A model generated the notes under the pieces. It did no database searches. It saw only the letters and a program-made list of their open reading frames with translations, and was not told the origin of the DNA. Shown here in pieces: positions 19,022 through 27,265 of a stretch of 64,000 nucleotides of DNA. The stretch spans positions 1,240,001 to 1,304,000 of the forward strand of contig NC_009379.1 of the NCBI RefSeq assembly GCF_000016345.1, in the 5' to 3' direction. The stretch's first letter is position 1. Every line of letters starts with the position of its first letter. The position numbers were made by a program, and so were the translations under genes. The stretch comes from Polynucleobacter asymbioticus QLW-P1DMWA-1. GTDB lineage: Bacteria; Pseudomonadota; Gammaproteobacteria; Burkholderiales; Burkholderiaceae.

Positions 19022-19374
19022 CTCTCACCTCTTGAGTAAATTAATCAGATGGGCACACATACCTACCGCCTGAAATGATTAGAGGATGTTTCAAGATGGT
19101 GCAAATAAAAGAAATCACTACCATGGGGCTTATGCACCAAGAAAGTGCCATTAATTCCCAAAATACGCGCTAACTAGCGGTCTTTGAATGCGGGTAATTA
19201 AAAACTACCCCGAAGTGTGGTCCACAAGAGAGTCATTTGTAACGCCAGCTCTCATACAACCAGAAAGATGAAATGTCATAGATACGTTATGAAATAAATT
19301 TAACTACAGCACAATTTCATTTTGTACGCGAATAAAAAGAGATATTCCTTGATGTTGACTAAAAAAGTAAGATT
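19022..19374 (-). promoter_or_regulatory. Upstream region of the urt-ure operon
   Basis: No gene seen in these 350 bp. A purine-rich AGAGGTGAGA ribosome site precedes urtA. Half-sites TGGTGCA (19098-19104, plus strand) and TGCACCA (19133-19139) form an inverted pair 28 bp apart. A TGGCAC on the minus strand (19150-19145) resembles a sigma-54 -24 element, but the matching -12 GC is 2 bp out of register. Nitrogen control (NtrC) is expected for such operons, but no clean site is visible. Confidence 0.35.
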
Positions 19375-19553
19375 GGCATTTGCCCTAAATTTACCCTAAA
19401 TTGGTTTTTTTAGAGCAGCATCCTTTATACGTATGGCTCAAATAACTATATCGCTCCCATCCATCATTGGAGCAACAGCTAATCTCTTCTTATTTTGATT
19501 TTCCACGGACACTTTTTATCGATATTTATTACTCATTATTTTAGTTTGTTTTA
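19375..19553. repeat. dusA-type att-like repeat, copy B
   Basis: About 179 bp matching copy A at 7443-7629, same orientation. Minus-strand order: AT-rich leader, 22-codon dusA start relic (19506-19438), then the 11-bp direct repeats TTTAGGGTAAA and TTTAGGGCAAA (19379-19402). It lies just upstream of the urtA promoter region. Such tandem 11-mers resemble arm-type sites of tyrosine integrases. No integrase gene lies between the two copies. Confidence 0.75.
19438..19506 (-). pseudogene. 22-codon dusA 5'-end relic (copy B)
   Basis: GTG frame reading VENQNKKRLAVAPMMDGSDI then V-I-stop. KRLAVAPMMD is the conserved DusA start (normally followed by WTDRHCR); the text breaks immediately after MMD, at the same point as copy A. 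The 130 bp beyond the repeat (19554-19688) up to the lipase gene hold nothing I recognise. Confidence 0.65.
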
Positions 19554-19688
19554 GCAAGAGGTCAAATAAACCCTGATCTCTAGAGCGCTTAGGAGAAATG
19601 TTTTTGGAAAAGAAAAAGCAAGCAGACGACGGGAGAAAAATCACCTGAAAGTGGCCCTTTATTTGCTAAGTAATTTTCTTTAAATCAT

Positions 19689-20993
19689 TCAAGATTTAGG
19701 GCAAGCATTTGCTAAGGGCTTACCAGCTACACGATCTTTGATCCAAGACAAATAGAATGGCCTGGATACCCCGGGAGTTGTAAAGTGAGTCTGCTCACCC
19801 GGCAACTGCATTCTCCCAACATTACCACCCAATTTACATACTTGCTCCTGATATATCTTATGCATGATTGGCGGAACGGTTGTATCTTTTGATCCAAAAT
19901 AAATCTGCACAGGAGCAAGAGGCTTCACAGATAAGACGCCGCCTTTTAACATTGCCTCTGTCCACGCTAAAGTATTTGATGGTTTTTTCTTCAAGAGAGT
20001 TGCGTAGCTTGAACCATATAAGAAGTTAAAAGTATCACTTGAAGCATGCATACATTTGTTGTCCAAAATCTCATTAACAACCTTAGCACCCTCATCCATA
20101 AAGAGATCGGTCAACTTGAGATTAGGGAAAGCCGCTTGGGTGCCCCAGTAGAACATTGCTGTATGCGTGAAATTAAAGACATTATTTAAAAACATCTTTT
20201 GAGAATCTGCGAAGTATTTATCCGCAGCAGCCTGATTTAGTTTTCCTGGAGGTACTAATATTGAAATATCCTCTGGAGCTAAAGCAACAAAGCCAATGAC
20301 ATCAAGGTTATCCCAAGCCGTACCTGTTTGATTGATGTAGTCAGGCATCCCCGCTATCGCAATTGCTGCACCACCGCCTGTTGACCAGCCATAAATCAAG
20401 GTCTTTTTATTGGCCCCTGTTTCACTCATAGAACCTGCTGCGCGTGCAGCATTTATGGTATCCATGCCATTGGAAGTGGCAATTGTGTATTGATGTCTAC
20501 CACCGCCGCCTAAGCCCTGATAGTCGGTTGCAACTACGATATATCCCTCCTTAATGAATTCTTCGATGGCCGGAATTCCATAATCTGACCATGAATTTCC
20601 TCCAAGTAAAAAATACTCGTTCAAAGGAACTACAGGATTAAAAATTTGAGAAGGCCCGCAATTTTGAGCCGTGCCAGTTGTCCCGTGTCCCCAAGACATC
20701 ACTGGTCGGCCACCCATTGGTGCAGGGCTCGTAGGAGCAACAACTAAACCAGTGGCAATAGTTTTAAGGCCAGTTACATCCGATGAAATATAAGCAATTC
20801 TCCAAGCCTGAGCTCCCTTAACAGCCGTTACAACTTCCTCCTGTTTGATTACCTGCCCTAATTTACCTTCGGGAGCCATCTTCATGACGGCAGCATAAAA
20901 AGGCTGCATGGGCGGCTCAGCACATACGGCAAAAGAAAAAATGCTGAGGAGAAAACCGAGCATTAAAACTGAAAAACAAGCAATCTGTTTCAT
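19689..20993 (-). CDS. Secreted lipase/esterase (secretory lipase family)
   Basis: 434-aa alpha/beta hydrolase with signal peptide (residues 1-25, ending FAVCA). Nucleophile Ser204 in YGWSTGGGAAIA, preceded by SWGHGTTGTAQNCGPS and VVATDYQGLGGGG. Later QIYFGSKDTTVPP gives the likely acid (Asp) and QTHFTTP the His. The pattern fits the secretory-lipase (LIP, PF03583) family that cleaves esters outside the cytoplasm. Stands alone, with 260 bp upstream holding an IS-end-like repeat. Confidence 0.8.
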   Translation of the reverse strand: MKQIACFSVLMLGFLLSIFSFAVCAEPPMQPFYAAVMKMAPEGKLGQVIKQEEVVTAVKGAQAWRIAYISSDVTGLKTIATGLVVAPTSPAPMGGRPVMSWGHGTTGTAQNCGPSQIFNPVVPLNEYFLLGGNSWSDYGIPAIEEFIKEGYIVVATDYQGLGGGGRHQYTIATSNGMDTINAARAAGSMSETGANKKTLIYGWSTGGGAAIAIAGMPDYINQTGTAWDNLDVIGFVALAPEDISILVPPGKLNQAAADKYFADSQKMFLNNVFNFTHTAMFYWGTQAAFPNLKLTDLFMDEGAKVVNEILDNKCMHASSDTFNFLYGSSYATLLKKKPSNTLAWTEAMLKGGVLSVKPLAPVQIYFGSKDTTVPPIMHKIYQEQVCKLGGNVGRMQLPGEQTHFTTPGVSRPFYLSWIKDRVAGKPLANACPKS

Positions 20994-21092
20994 AGTCCAG
21001 ATGGTTAAGTATGATTAAGGAACCATTATTAAACACTAGCTCTAAAGGCTTTCATAGCGCTCACATTAGGATAATTTAGTTGGCCCTTACTG

Positions 21093-21136
21093 GCCGATTT
21101 GAGACGCCTAGACCCACCAAGCCAATTTGAGACGCT
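21093..21136. repeat. Pair of 16-bp direct repeats, possible IS21-type end remnant
   Basis: GCCGATTTGAGACGCC (21093-21108) and GCCAATTTGAGACGCT (21121-21136) differ at two positions with a 28-bp period, with GACCCACC between them. Multiple short repeats of the kind TCTCAAATTGGC at an end are a feature of IS21-family elements. No istA or istB is present. The rest of the 20994-21253 gap shows nothing further. Confidence 0.35.
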
Positions 21137-21253
21137 CAACCCCTCAGTCACCCTGCCGCTTCAAGATTTGATATTGATTAACATGTTGCCCCCATTTTTT
21201 GGGTCCAATAAAAAACCCACACTAAAACAAAGTTTCAACAATGTCTGACTCAC

Positions 21254-21559
21254 CTAAAACGTAAAGCGCTTGCGGAGCATTGCATTACCGCCAGCCGAAC
21301 GATTGGTTGAGCCACCGTTGCCGGTGAGGTTTAGGCTGGTATCTTTGGGAGCCTTTTGTTTATCAGCATTACTCATTGAGGGAAATTGCTCAGGGTTAGC
21401 GGCTGAATCCTCTTTGCTGGCACCACTCACAACTGAAGAATTTTTTTGAACTGGAATTGCACTCGCTTTATCAGCATCCACTAGATTGTCATTCGCGTAT
21501 ACGAGTCCAAGAGATTGAAAGCAAAAGAATGCAAATAACGTCCTTAGAGTGATACGCAT
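21254..21559 (-). CDS. Small exported protein of unknown function
   Basis: 101 aa with a signal peptide (MRITLRTLFAFFCFQSLGLVYA). The rest is low-complexity, rich in Ser, Asn, Lys and Ala (SGASKEDSAANPEQFPS, GNGGSTNRSAGGNAM) with no known domain. Starts 3 bp after the DUF1501 gene and ends the three-gene leftward unit DUF1800-DUF1501-this gene, so it may belong to the same envelope function. Confidence 0.6.
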   Translation of the reverse strand: MRITLRTLFAFFCFQSLGLVYANDNLVDADKASAIPVQKNSSVVSGASKEDSAANPEQFPSMSNADKQKAPKDTSLNLTGNGGSTNRSAGGNAMLRKRFTF

Positions 21560-21562
21560 AAA

Positions 21563-22771
21563 TTAAACCTTCTGATAGCTAAACGCCTGATTTAAAAAAT
21601 TTTGATAGTCTGTTGTTACCGCTAGATCAACACCCCTATCCAATGAACTGGTGCTAAGTCCCGGCCATTGCCCCATAACTTGACCGCCAGGTACTTTACT
21701 TCCAAGAATAAGCCCGAGAGAACCGTGTCCATGATCCGTGCCATTACTTCGGTTACTACGTAAGCGTCGTCCAAATTCGGTCATCATCACCAAGGTATAG
21801 GGTTGTCTTTTTGCTTCCATATCTTGAGCGAAAGCCGCTAGGCTTAGGCTCAAATTTTTAATCTGCCCATTCAGTCTTCCGGGTTGATTTTCATGAGTAT
21901 CCCATCCAGATTGATCTACCCACGCATACTGCAATCCAACATTGGCATCGATCAACCTAGCAACTGAGCGTAAACCCACGCCTGGATCGGCATTGGGATA
22001 TGGGGTTTTACCAGAACCCTCATATGAAGAAGGTTTGGCAAGCCCTTTAGTAAGGGTCTGATTAATAAAATCCAAATTACTGAGGTGATCTTTCATCCAG
22101 GGTGCAGCGGGAGTATTTGCATCTACATTGCATAAGGCGCTCACTGCATTAAAGCCACCATTACCGTTTGGTAAGGCAATTCCATTTTGAAGATCGCGAA
22201 CAGCTATAGCTCTATGAGCACCCTGCATAGATCTTGGAGAATTATTATTGCCAGCAAACAATGGCACTGAGTTTTTTTGAAATCGATCTTTAGTAATAAT
22301 CTGTCTAGCCATCCAGCCCAAGTCATCGGGTAATGCATTAAGTGAGCCAACGCCACGCTCCATGATTTCTTGTGCCTCAAAATGAGATCTAGTTTCATCA
22401 GAGATGCCGATTGCCGGCCAGACTATTAACTTCTTGTCTGTATATAGGCTTGCTAATGGTGCCGCTTCAGGATGCCAATAAAAACTTGTATTTCCTAATT
22501 CAACTTTCCCGCTGCTGATATCAACTCCAAAGCGCATCTCGGGGGGCCTTGCGGCAGTAAAGTTCTCATCATTTAACGGGGATAGTATCGATAGACCATC
22601 AGCGCCGCCTCTTAGAAATACCACAATGAAGGGATGAGACATTTGTGGAGCCATTAATACGGTACCTGACTTTTTTAGGTCTTGGGAAAAAACAAAATCC
22701 CCAATTCCGGCAAAAGACGCAGCCAAACCCAACTTTAAAAAATCACGGCGGGGCAAGTGATTTAAGTTCAT
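21563..22771 (-). CDS. DUF1501 (sulfatase-like fold) protein with Tat signal
   Basis: 402 aa. N-terminus LPRRDFLKLGLAASFAGIG is a twin-arginine signal. PFIVVFLRGGADGLSILSP, YWHPEAAPLASLY, WDTHENQPGRL and TLVMMTEFGRRLRSN with GTDHGHG are DUF1501 hallmarks; the His and Asp residues suggest a metal site of the alkaline-phosphatase/sulfatase fold. Function unproven. Start overlaps the DUF1800 stop (ATGA), and the two families are usually paired. Confidence 0.85.
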   Translation of the reverse strand: MNLNHLPRRDFLKLGLAASFAGIGDFVFSQDLKKSGTVLMAPQMSHPFIVVFLRGGADGLSILSPLNDENFTAARPPEMRFGVDISSGKVELGNTSFYWHPEAAPLASLYTDKKLIVWPAIGISDETRSHFEAQEIMERGVGSLNALPDDLGWMARQIITKDRFQKNSVPLFAGNNNSPRSMQGAHRAIAVRDLQNGIALPNGNGGFNAVSALCNVDANTPAAPWMKDHLSNLDFINQTLTKGLAKPSSYEGSGKTPYPNADPGVGLRSVARLIDANVGLQYAWVDQSGWDTHENQPGRLNGQIKNLSLSLAAFAQDMEAKRQPYTLVMMTEFGRRLRSNRSNGTDHGHGSLGLILGSKVPGGQVMGQWPGLSTSSLDRGVDLAVTTDYQNFLNQAFSYQKV

Positions 22772-24231
22772 GCTCTCTCCCCCGCAGAAAAATCTGGCTC
22801 TATTGCCTCAGTCTGAAATGAGGGGGAGCAAGCGAGATATCCAACCATTTTTCTTGCCACTTTGATATCACTTACACGCTCAAAACCAGTCAAGCCTTGT
22901 GAGCAAGTCAGCGCCTCAGAAAGCTCAGGTCTAGGACGTCCAAATAAAGGCTTTTCCCAGCGCGATAAAAGTTGACTATAAGTTGGCCCAGGCGGAAGAT
23001 CACTAAAGGGATTCCACTCACCAGTTCCCCACCAATTTTCAGAGAGGCCTTGAATGAGATTCATCCGCTGCCTTAAGTAAGCAGCGGATAAATTCCACTG
23101 TAAACCATCAGGGGGGCCTTCGGGAGAAACCCAACCATACAGAGCTGGACCAGCAGATTCAACCTGACCCATAATTTTCCCTTCAGAAATATCGAAAGGG
23201 AGATTCACTGCGTTAATAAAAGCCGCAGCAAGGCGCATTGGTTTTCTGACTTTTTGACGCCCCTGTTCGGGGATGGTTGATGCTAACTTTGCTACATGCT
23301 TAGAAAGTATGCTCAGTTGATTTGGGGAGTTTCGATGATCGATAAATACTGCTTGAGCACTTTGAATCATTTTTTCTGATGGCTCATCGTTAATCATGCG
23401 CTTGATTAACTTGCGCATTAAATGATGTGCAGTGGCAGGATGAGATGCACATAAATCCAATACCTTCTTGCCATCTTTCATGGGCCCACTATAGGGCTCA
23501 AATTCAGTTGCGAGAATTCGCTTTTGGTAGTTATCGTGCCAGGATTCTAAATAAATAAACTGCCCAGTTTTTGGAAGGCTTTGGCCGCCACCGATACCAG
23601 TCCCGTCTTCCACAGTCCAACCAGTAAATGCTCTAGCAGCCTCATATACGTCTTGATCTATATAACCCTTGGGTTTTCCTTGCAGAGCCCCTGGAACCTC
23701 ACGCCATTGTGCGTAAAGATTGTTGAGGTATGCATCCCTCCCCAGAGTGTGTAGCTCAAATAACTCTCTAGCGTAATTCTCATTGGCGCTACCTGCACGA
23801 GAACTCTTGTTATTGAGGTAATAGAGCATGCATGGATGAGTAGCAGAAGCCTCTAAAAATTGCCGAAAATTTCCAAAAGCATTCTTGCGAATTACTTCAT
23901 TTTCCCAATGAGGTAAAAATGCCCCAACGTTTTGTTCGTATCCATAAACTGAGAAATGATCTCTCCAAAAACCAACCCACTCTTCTTCCCAATAACTTTT
24001 TGACTGAATAGCGTTTAGTAAAGCAGCAGCTTGAACTTCTTTTCTGGGGCGAGACCTCTCTGGTGGAGGCATTAACTCATCTTTACCCGTATATTGAAAT
24101 AAAGTAGAAATACTGGCATTTAATAAGCTCAAAGGCTTTAGTTCATCTACAGCGGGATAATCCTTGCCATCCTTGAACTTTCCCGCAGGATAGCGCTCCC
24201 GAAGAAGCACTTGATTGAAATCACTATTCAA
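22768..24231 (-). CDS. DUF1800 protein, N-terminus apparently short
   Basis: 487 aa from a TTG start. DUF1800 text is clear: WVGFWRDHFSVYG, NAFGNFRQFLEASATHPCMLYYLNN, ENYARELFELHTLG, AARAFTGWTV and HPATAHHLMRKLIKRM. The usual opening of the family (a signal peptide and a motif like LxRxxFGP) is not seen. No ATG start exists upstream before the neighbouring gene. It may use an unusual start or have lost its front end. Partner of the DUF1501 gene. Confidence 0.8.
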   Translation of the reverse strand: MNSDFNQVLLRERYPAGKFKDGKDYPAVDELKPLSLLNASISTLFQYTGKDELMPPPERSRPRKEVQAAALLNAIQSKSYWEEEWVGFWRDHFSVYGYEQNVGAFLPHWENEVIRKNAFGNFRQFLEASATHPCMLYYLNNKSSRAGSANENYARELFELHTLGRDAYLNNLYAQWREVPGALQGKPKGYIDQDVYEAARAFTGWTVEDGTGIGGGQSLPKTGQFIYLESWHDNYQKRILATEFEPYSGPMKDGKKVLDLCASHPATAHHLMRKLIKRMINDEPSEKMIQSAQAVFIDHRNSPNQLSILSKHVAKLASTIPEQGRQKVRKPMRLAAAFINAVNLPFDISEGKIMGQVESAGPALYGWVSPEGPPDGLQWNLSAAYLRQRMNLIQGLSENWWGTGEWNPFSDLPPGPTYSQLLSRWEKPLFGRPRPELSEALTCSQGLTGFERVSDIKVARKMVGYLACSPSFQTEAIEPDFSAGERA

Positions 24232-24259
24232 TTTCAGCGCCTTTTTATAAGATAAATTT

Positions 24260-24592
24260 TTATTTCCCTATGGCAGCACTGTTTTGATTTAGCTGTTGAT
24301 TTAAGGTGTTCTGCTCAGTCTTAGTGATATGCCCACCATTTTGCGAGGCCATATTGCGCTCTTCTTGGCGAATGTTCTTATCGTTTTGTCTTAAGGCCTG
24401 AGCTTGAGATTTACTCATTTCCCCACTTTTCACTTCATTTGTAATGCGTCGATTTTGATTCTCTAAACGCTCATTCACCTGTGAGCGGCGAGGATGATTC
24501 TGTTCCCACTTAGAGTTTTCAGCATAACTTACACTACCGAAGCAGATTAGTGACGCAGCCAATATTACAGAGGAATAGGACTTTGAATTCAT
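24260..24592 (-). CDS. Small exported Gln/Asn-rich protein
   Basis: 110 aa from the ATG at 24592 (signal peptide MNSKSYSSVILAASLICFGS to SYA); an upstream extension to 24643 is unlikely since it would precede the signal. The mature part is charged and helical: RRSQVNERLENQNRRI, EVKSGEMSKSQAQALRQND, and a Gln/Asn-rich tail. It resembles small periplasmic helical proteins of unknown function. 28 bp upstream of the DUF1800 gene and probably cotranscribed. Confidence 0.65.
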   Translation of the reverse strand: MNSKSYSSVILAASLICFGSVSYAENSKWEQNHPRRSQVNERLENQNRRITNEVKSGEMSKSQAQALRQNDKNIRQEERNMASQNGGHITKTEQNTLNQQLNQNSAAIGK

Positions 24593-24765
24593 ATTACCCA
24601 CCTTTCTCGTTGATATATCAATATAACGCTTAGACAAGGTCAAGGTTGACTACTTTTACTTTTTAAGTTCATGTGAATCAGGCATGAAGTAAAACAGCGT
24701 AGATGGAATGCATTTTAAATATTAAATATCTGTAATGCGGGATTAATGGTGCACCGCATTAAAGC

Positions 24766-24793
24766 AATAAGGGCAACCTAAGTTGCCCTTATT
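24766..24793 (-). terminator. Terminator after the 84-aa gene
   Basis: Perfect 12-bp stem AATAAGGGCAAC / GTTGCCCTTATT with a CTAA loop, 27 bp beyond the stop at 24821. Only a short T-rich tract follows on the minus strand. A second inverted repeat AATGCGG...CCGCATT lies at 24734-24760. Nothing else is seen in the 24593-24820 gap. Confidence 0.65.
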
Positions 24794-24820
24794 AAAATCA
24801 ATTCATACATCAAGCAGTGC

Positions 24821-25075
24821 TTAACGCAATTTAGATAACTTTGCTTCTAGTTCAACCGCTAAATCCAGAGCACCCATATAGCCAGACTTTAAGTGGCTTG
24901 GTAAATCCGGATCACCAACCATACTTCCCAATGTTTCCACTAGGCTATAGACAAGTCCTTTAGCGGCGCCTGCAGCGATCGTATTGTTAGCTACAGCATC
25001 ATCAATATGATTGACTGCATCTAAAAAATAATCGTGACCTGGGAGTCCGTCAGAATCGAGAATTTCTTTGCTCAT
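24821..25075 (-). CDS. Conserved hypothetical small protein
   Basis: 84-aa acidic, probably helical cytoplasmic protein (AAGAAKGLVYSLVETLGSMV; C-terminal LDLAVELEAKLSKLR). No domain recognised. 25 bp after the 127-aa baeRF-like gene, so likely cotranscribed with it. Confidence 0.55.
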   Translation of the reverse strand: MSKEILDSDGLPGHDYFLDAVNHIDDAVANNTIAAGAAKGLVYSLVETLGSMVGDPDLPSHLKSGYMGALDLAVELEAKLSKLR

Positions 25076-25100
25076 TGATATCGTCCTATGAAGTTCAGAA

Positions 25101-25484
25101 TTACAACATTTGATCTACTTTATAGAAGAACTTGCGTGCATACGCCAGAATTTCTTTATCAGTAGGATGGTCAATAGTTTCAACACCAACAATGTTTGCA
25201 GCAACCTTAGAATCATGGTGGTGAGCATGCTTGATTAATTCTAATTTTGCAGACCCTGGCCCAAGCACCAAAATCTCTTTAGATTCATTAACAGCCTGAA
25301 TCACTGAATGAAGATATTTAGAATCTAAAGCTAGTCTTCCACTACCCACTTCTCCAGCCTTATGGTGCAAATGTGAATGAGTGGATTTGCTTCCGATGAT
25401 TTCAGCTTCGCTGGCATCCGCACTCAAAAAAATGACGTGCGCTTCTTTGTGATCGATCCAAATAACTGCGTGATTTAATGACAT
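25101..25484 (-). CDS. baeRF-like 'translational machinery' protein
   Basis: 127 aa, resembling short bacterial relatives of eRF1 domains often labelled translational machinery protein. AVIWIDHKEAHVIFL at the start, EILVLGPGSAKLELIKH in the middle, VGVETIDHPTDKEILAYARKFF at the end. His-rich stretches (HSHLHHK, HAHHHD). Function unproven. The family link is from pattern memory. Confidence 0.6.
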   Translation of the reverse strand: MSLNHAVIWIDHKEAHVIFLSADASEAEIIGSKSTHSHLHHKAGEVGSGRLALDSKYLHSVIQAVNESKEILVLGPGSAKLELIKHAHHHDSKVAANIVGVETIDHPTDKEILAYARKFFYKVDQML

Positions 25485-25624
25485 ATTCTTCCTATTTTGA
25501 ATAAAGACTACCCCCTCAGAATACCCTACCTAGAAGGGGGATCCAACATCTCAGTTGATTTAAGTCAAATGGTTGGATGTAGTATTAAGTTCGCACACTG
25601 ATCATCACTATATTTAGGTACTTT

Positions 25625-27265
25625 ATGGCCTCTTCAGAAAATAGAATCCTGCCGATTCGCTTTATACCCTTTACCCTCTGCTTTGTTGGAGTGGTGATCT
25701 CTTTTTTCAGCTTAAAGCTTCATCCGCTGGCCCCCTATTTTTTAGCCATCTTTAGCTTTCTTGCTATTGTCGGAATTTACGACCGGATGCAAACAAAGGT
25801 AGCCATATTACGTAACTACCCAGTCATTGGGCACTTACGTTTCATGCTCGAATTTATTCGCCCCGAGATTCGCCAATACTTTATTGAGGGGGATAACGAT
25901 GAGACGCCTTTCTCTAAAGAACAGCGCACCCTAGTCTATTCACGAGCAAAAGCGGTTCCCGATCAAATTCCTTTTGGTACGACCTTAGATGTGATGGCCC
26001 CTGGCTATCAGTGGATTAACCAATCTTTAGTGCCTACACATTTACCAAGCCATGATTTCCGAGTAGAAATTGGCGGCAAGGACTGCACACAAAAATACTC
26101 TGCAAGTATCTTTAATATTTCAGCAATGAGTTTTGGCTCACTGAGTGCCAACGCAATTCTGGCACTCAATCTTGGTGCTAAGCAAGGTGGTTTTGCACAC
26201 GACACAGGCGAAGGATCGATTTCTCACTACCACCGCGTTTATGGCGGTGACTTGATTTGGGAAATTGGCTCTGGGTATTTTGGCTGCCGCAATCAAGACG
26301 GCACTTTTAATGCTGAAAAATATACTCAAAATGCCGTAGATCCTCAGGTCAAGATGGTGGAGATCAAGCTTAGCCAAGGTGCAAAACCTGGCCATGGCGG
26401 CATTCTGCCTGGGCCTAAAGTGACTGCGGAGATCGCAGCAGCCCGCGGCGTGAAAGAAGGCGAAAGCTGCATCTCCCCTTCCTCGCACAGCGCCTTTTCG
26501 ACACCTCTAGAAATGATGCACTTTGTGAAGCAATTGCGCGATCTATCTGGCGGCAAACCTGTCGGCTTTAAGTTATGCATTGGTCACCCTTGGGAATGGT
26601 TTGGCATTGTTAAAGCCATGTTGGAAACCAATATTTATCCTGACTTTATTGTTGTGGATGGTTCCGAAGGTGGCACCGGTGCATCTCCGGTTGAATTTAC
26701 GAATCACGTTGGTACTCCACTACAAGAAGGCTTGCGCTTAGTTCACAACACCTTGATTGGCGTCAATCTTCGTGACCAAATTAAAATTGGTTGCTCGGGG
26801 AAAATTATTAGCGCATTTGATATGGCGGTAGCTTTTGCACTCGGTGCAGACTGGTGTAATAGTGCCCGTGGCTTTATGTTTGCTATTGGCTGCATACAGG
26901 CCCAAGTTTGTAATACCGGCTTCTGCCCTACTGGTGTGACCACTCAAGATCCTGTACGTCAAAAAGCTTTAGTTGTTCCCAATAAAGCAGATCGCGTCTT
27001 TAATTTCCATAGAGAAACACTCAAGACACTTAAAGAGTTGGTGGAAGCAGCAGGATTACATCACCCAGGTGAAATTGATGCGCCGCATATTGTCCGACGC
27101 ATCAACAAGAATGAGGTAAGACTTCTGTCCTTCCTGTTACCGGAGATGCCTGCAGGGCTCTTACTCAATTCTGAAACAATTGATCCTGCCTTGAACCTAC
27201 CAAGAGTATTTGGAATGTATTGGCATAAGTCTCAGGCCAGTAGTTTCGCGGCCATTAAGGGTTAG
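25625..27265 (+). CDS. FMN-binding glutamate synthase-family protein
   Basis: 546 aa. Two N-terminal membrane helices (about 15-55) then a GltS-type alpha/beta-barrel: SAMSFGSLSANAILALNLGA, GEGSISHYH, GAKPGHGGILPG, VVDGSEGGTGASP. The cysteine cluster GCIQAQVCNTGFCPTGVTTQDP matches the 3Fe-4S site of glutamate synthase. Stand-alone membrane-bound members lack the glutaminase domain and their reaction is not settled. Ends tail to tail with the GGDEF gene, overlapping by 4 bp. Confidence 0.88.
   Translation: MASSENRILPIRFIPFTLCFVGVVISFFSLKLHPLAPYFLAIFSFLAIVGIYDRMQTKVAILRNYPVIGHLRFMLEFIRPEIRQYFIEGDNDETPFSKEQRTLVYSRAKAVPDQIPFGTTLDVMAPGYQWINQSLVPTHLPSHDFRVEIGGKDCTQKYSASIFNISAMSFGSLSANAILALNLGAKQGGFAHDTGEGSISHYHRVYGGDLIWEIGSGYFGCRNQDGTFNAEKYTQNAVDPQVKMVEIKLSQGAKPGHGGILPGPKVTAEIAAARGVKEGESCISPSSHSAFSTPLEMMHFVKQLRDLSGGKPVGFKLCIGHPWEWFGIVKAMLETNIYPDFIVVDGSEGGTGASPVEFTNHVGTPLQEGLRLVHNTLIGVNLRDQIKIGCSGKIISAFDMAVAFALGADWCNSARGFMFAIGCIQAQVCNTGFCPTGVTTQDPVRQKALVVPNKADRVFNFHRETLKTLKELVEAAGLHHPGEIDAPHIVRRINKNEVRLLSFLLPEMPAGLLLNSETIDPALNLPRVFGMYWHKSQASSFAAIKG

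Noticed and set aside
19134..19150. Sigma-54 promoter before urtA (TGGCAC on minus strand)
   Set aside because: The -12 GC would be 2 bp too far from the -24 GG, a spacing sigma-54 rarely tolerates; kept only as a note.
25511..25540. CCCCCT...AGGGGG inverted repeat in a divergent gap
   Set aside because: Six-bp arms with an 18-base loop and no T-run; may be chance, no support as terminator or operator.
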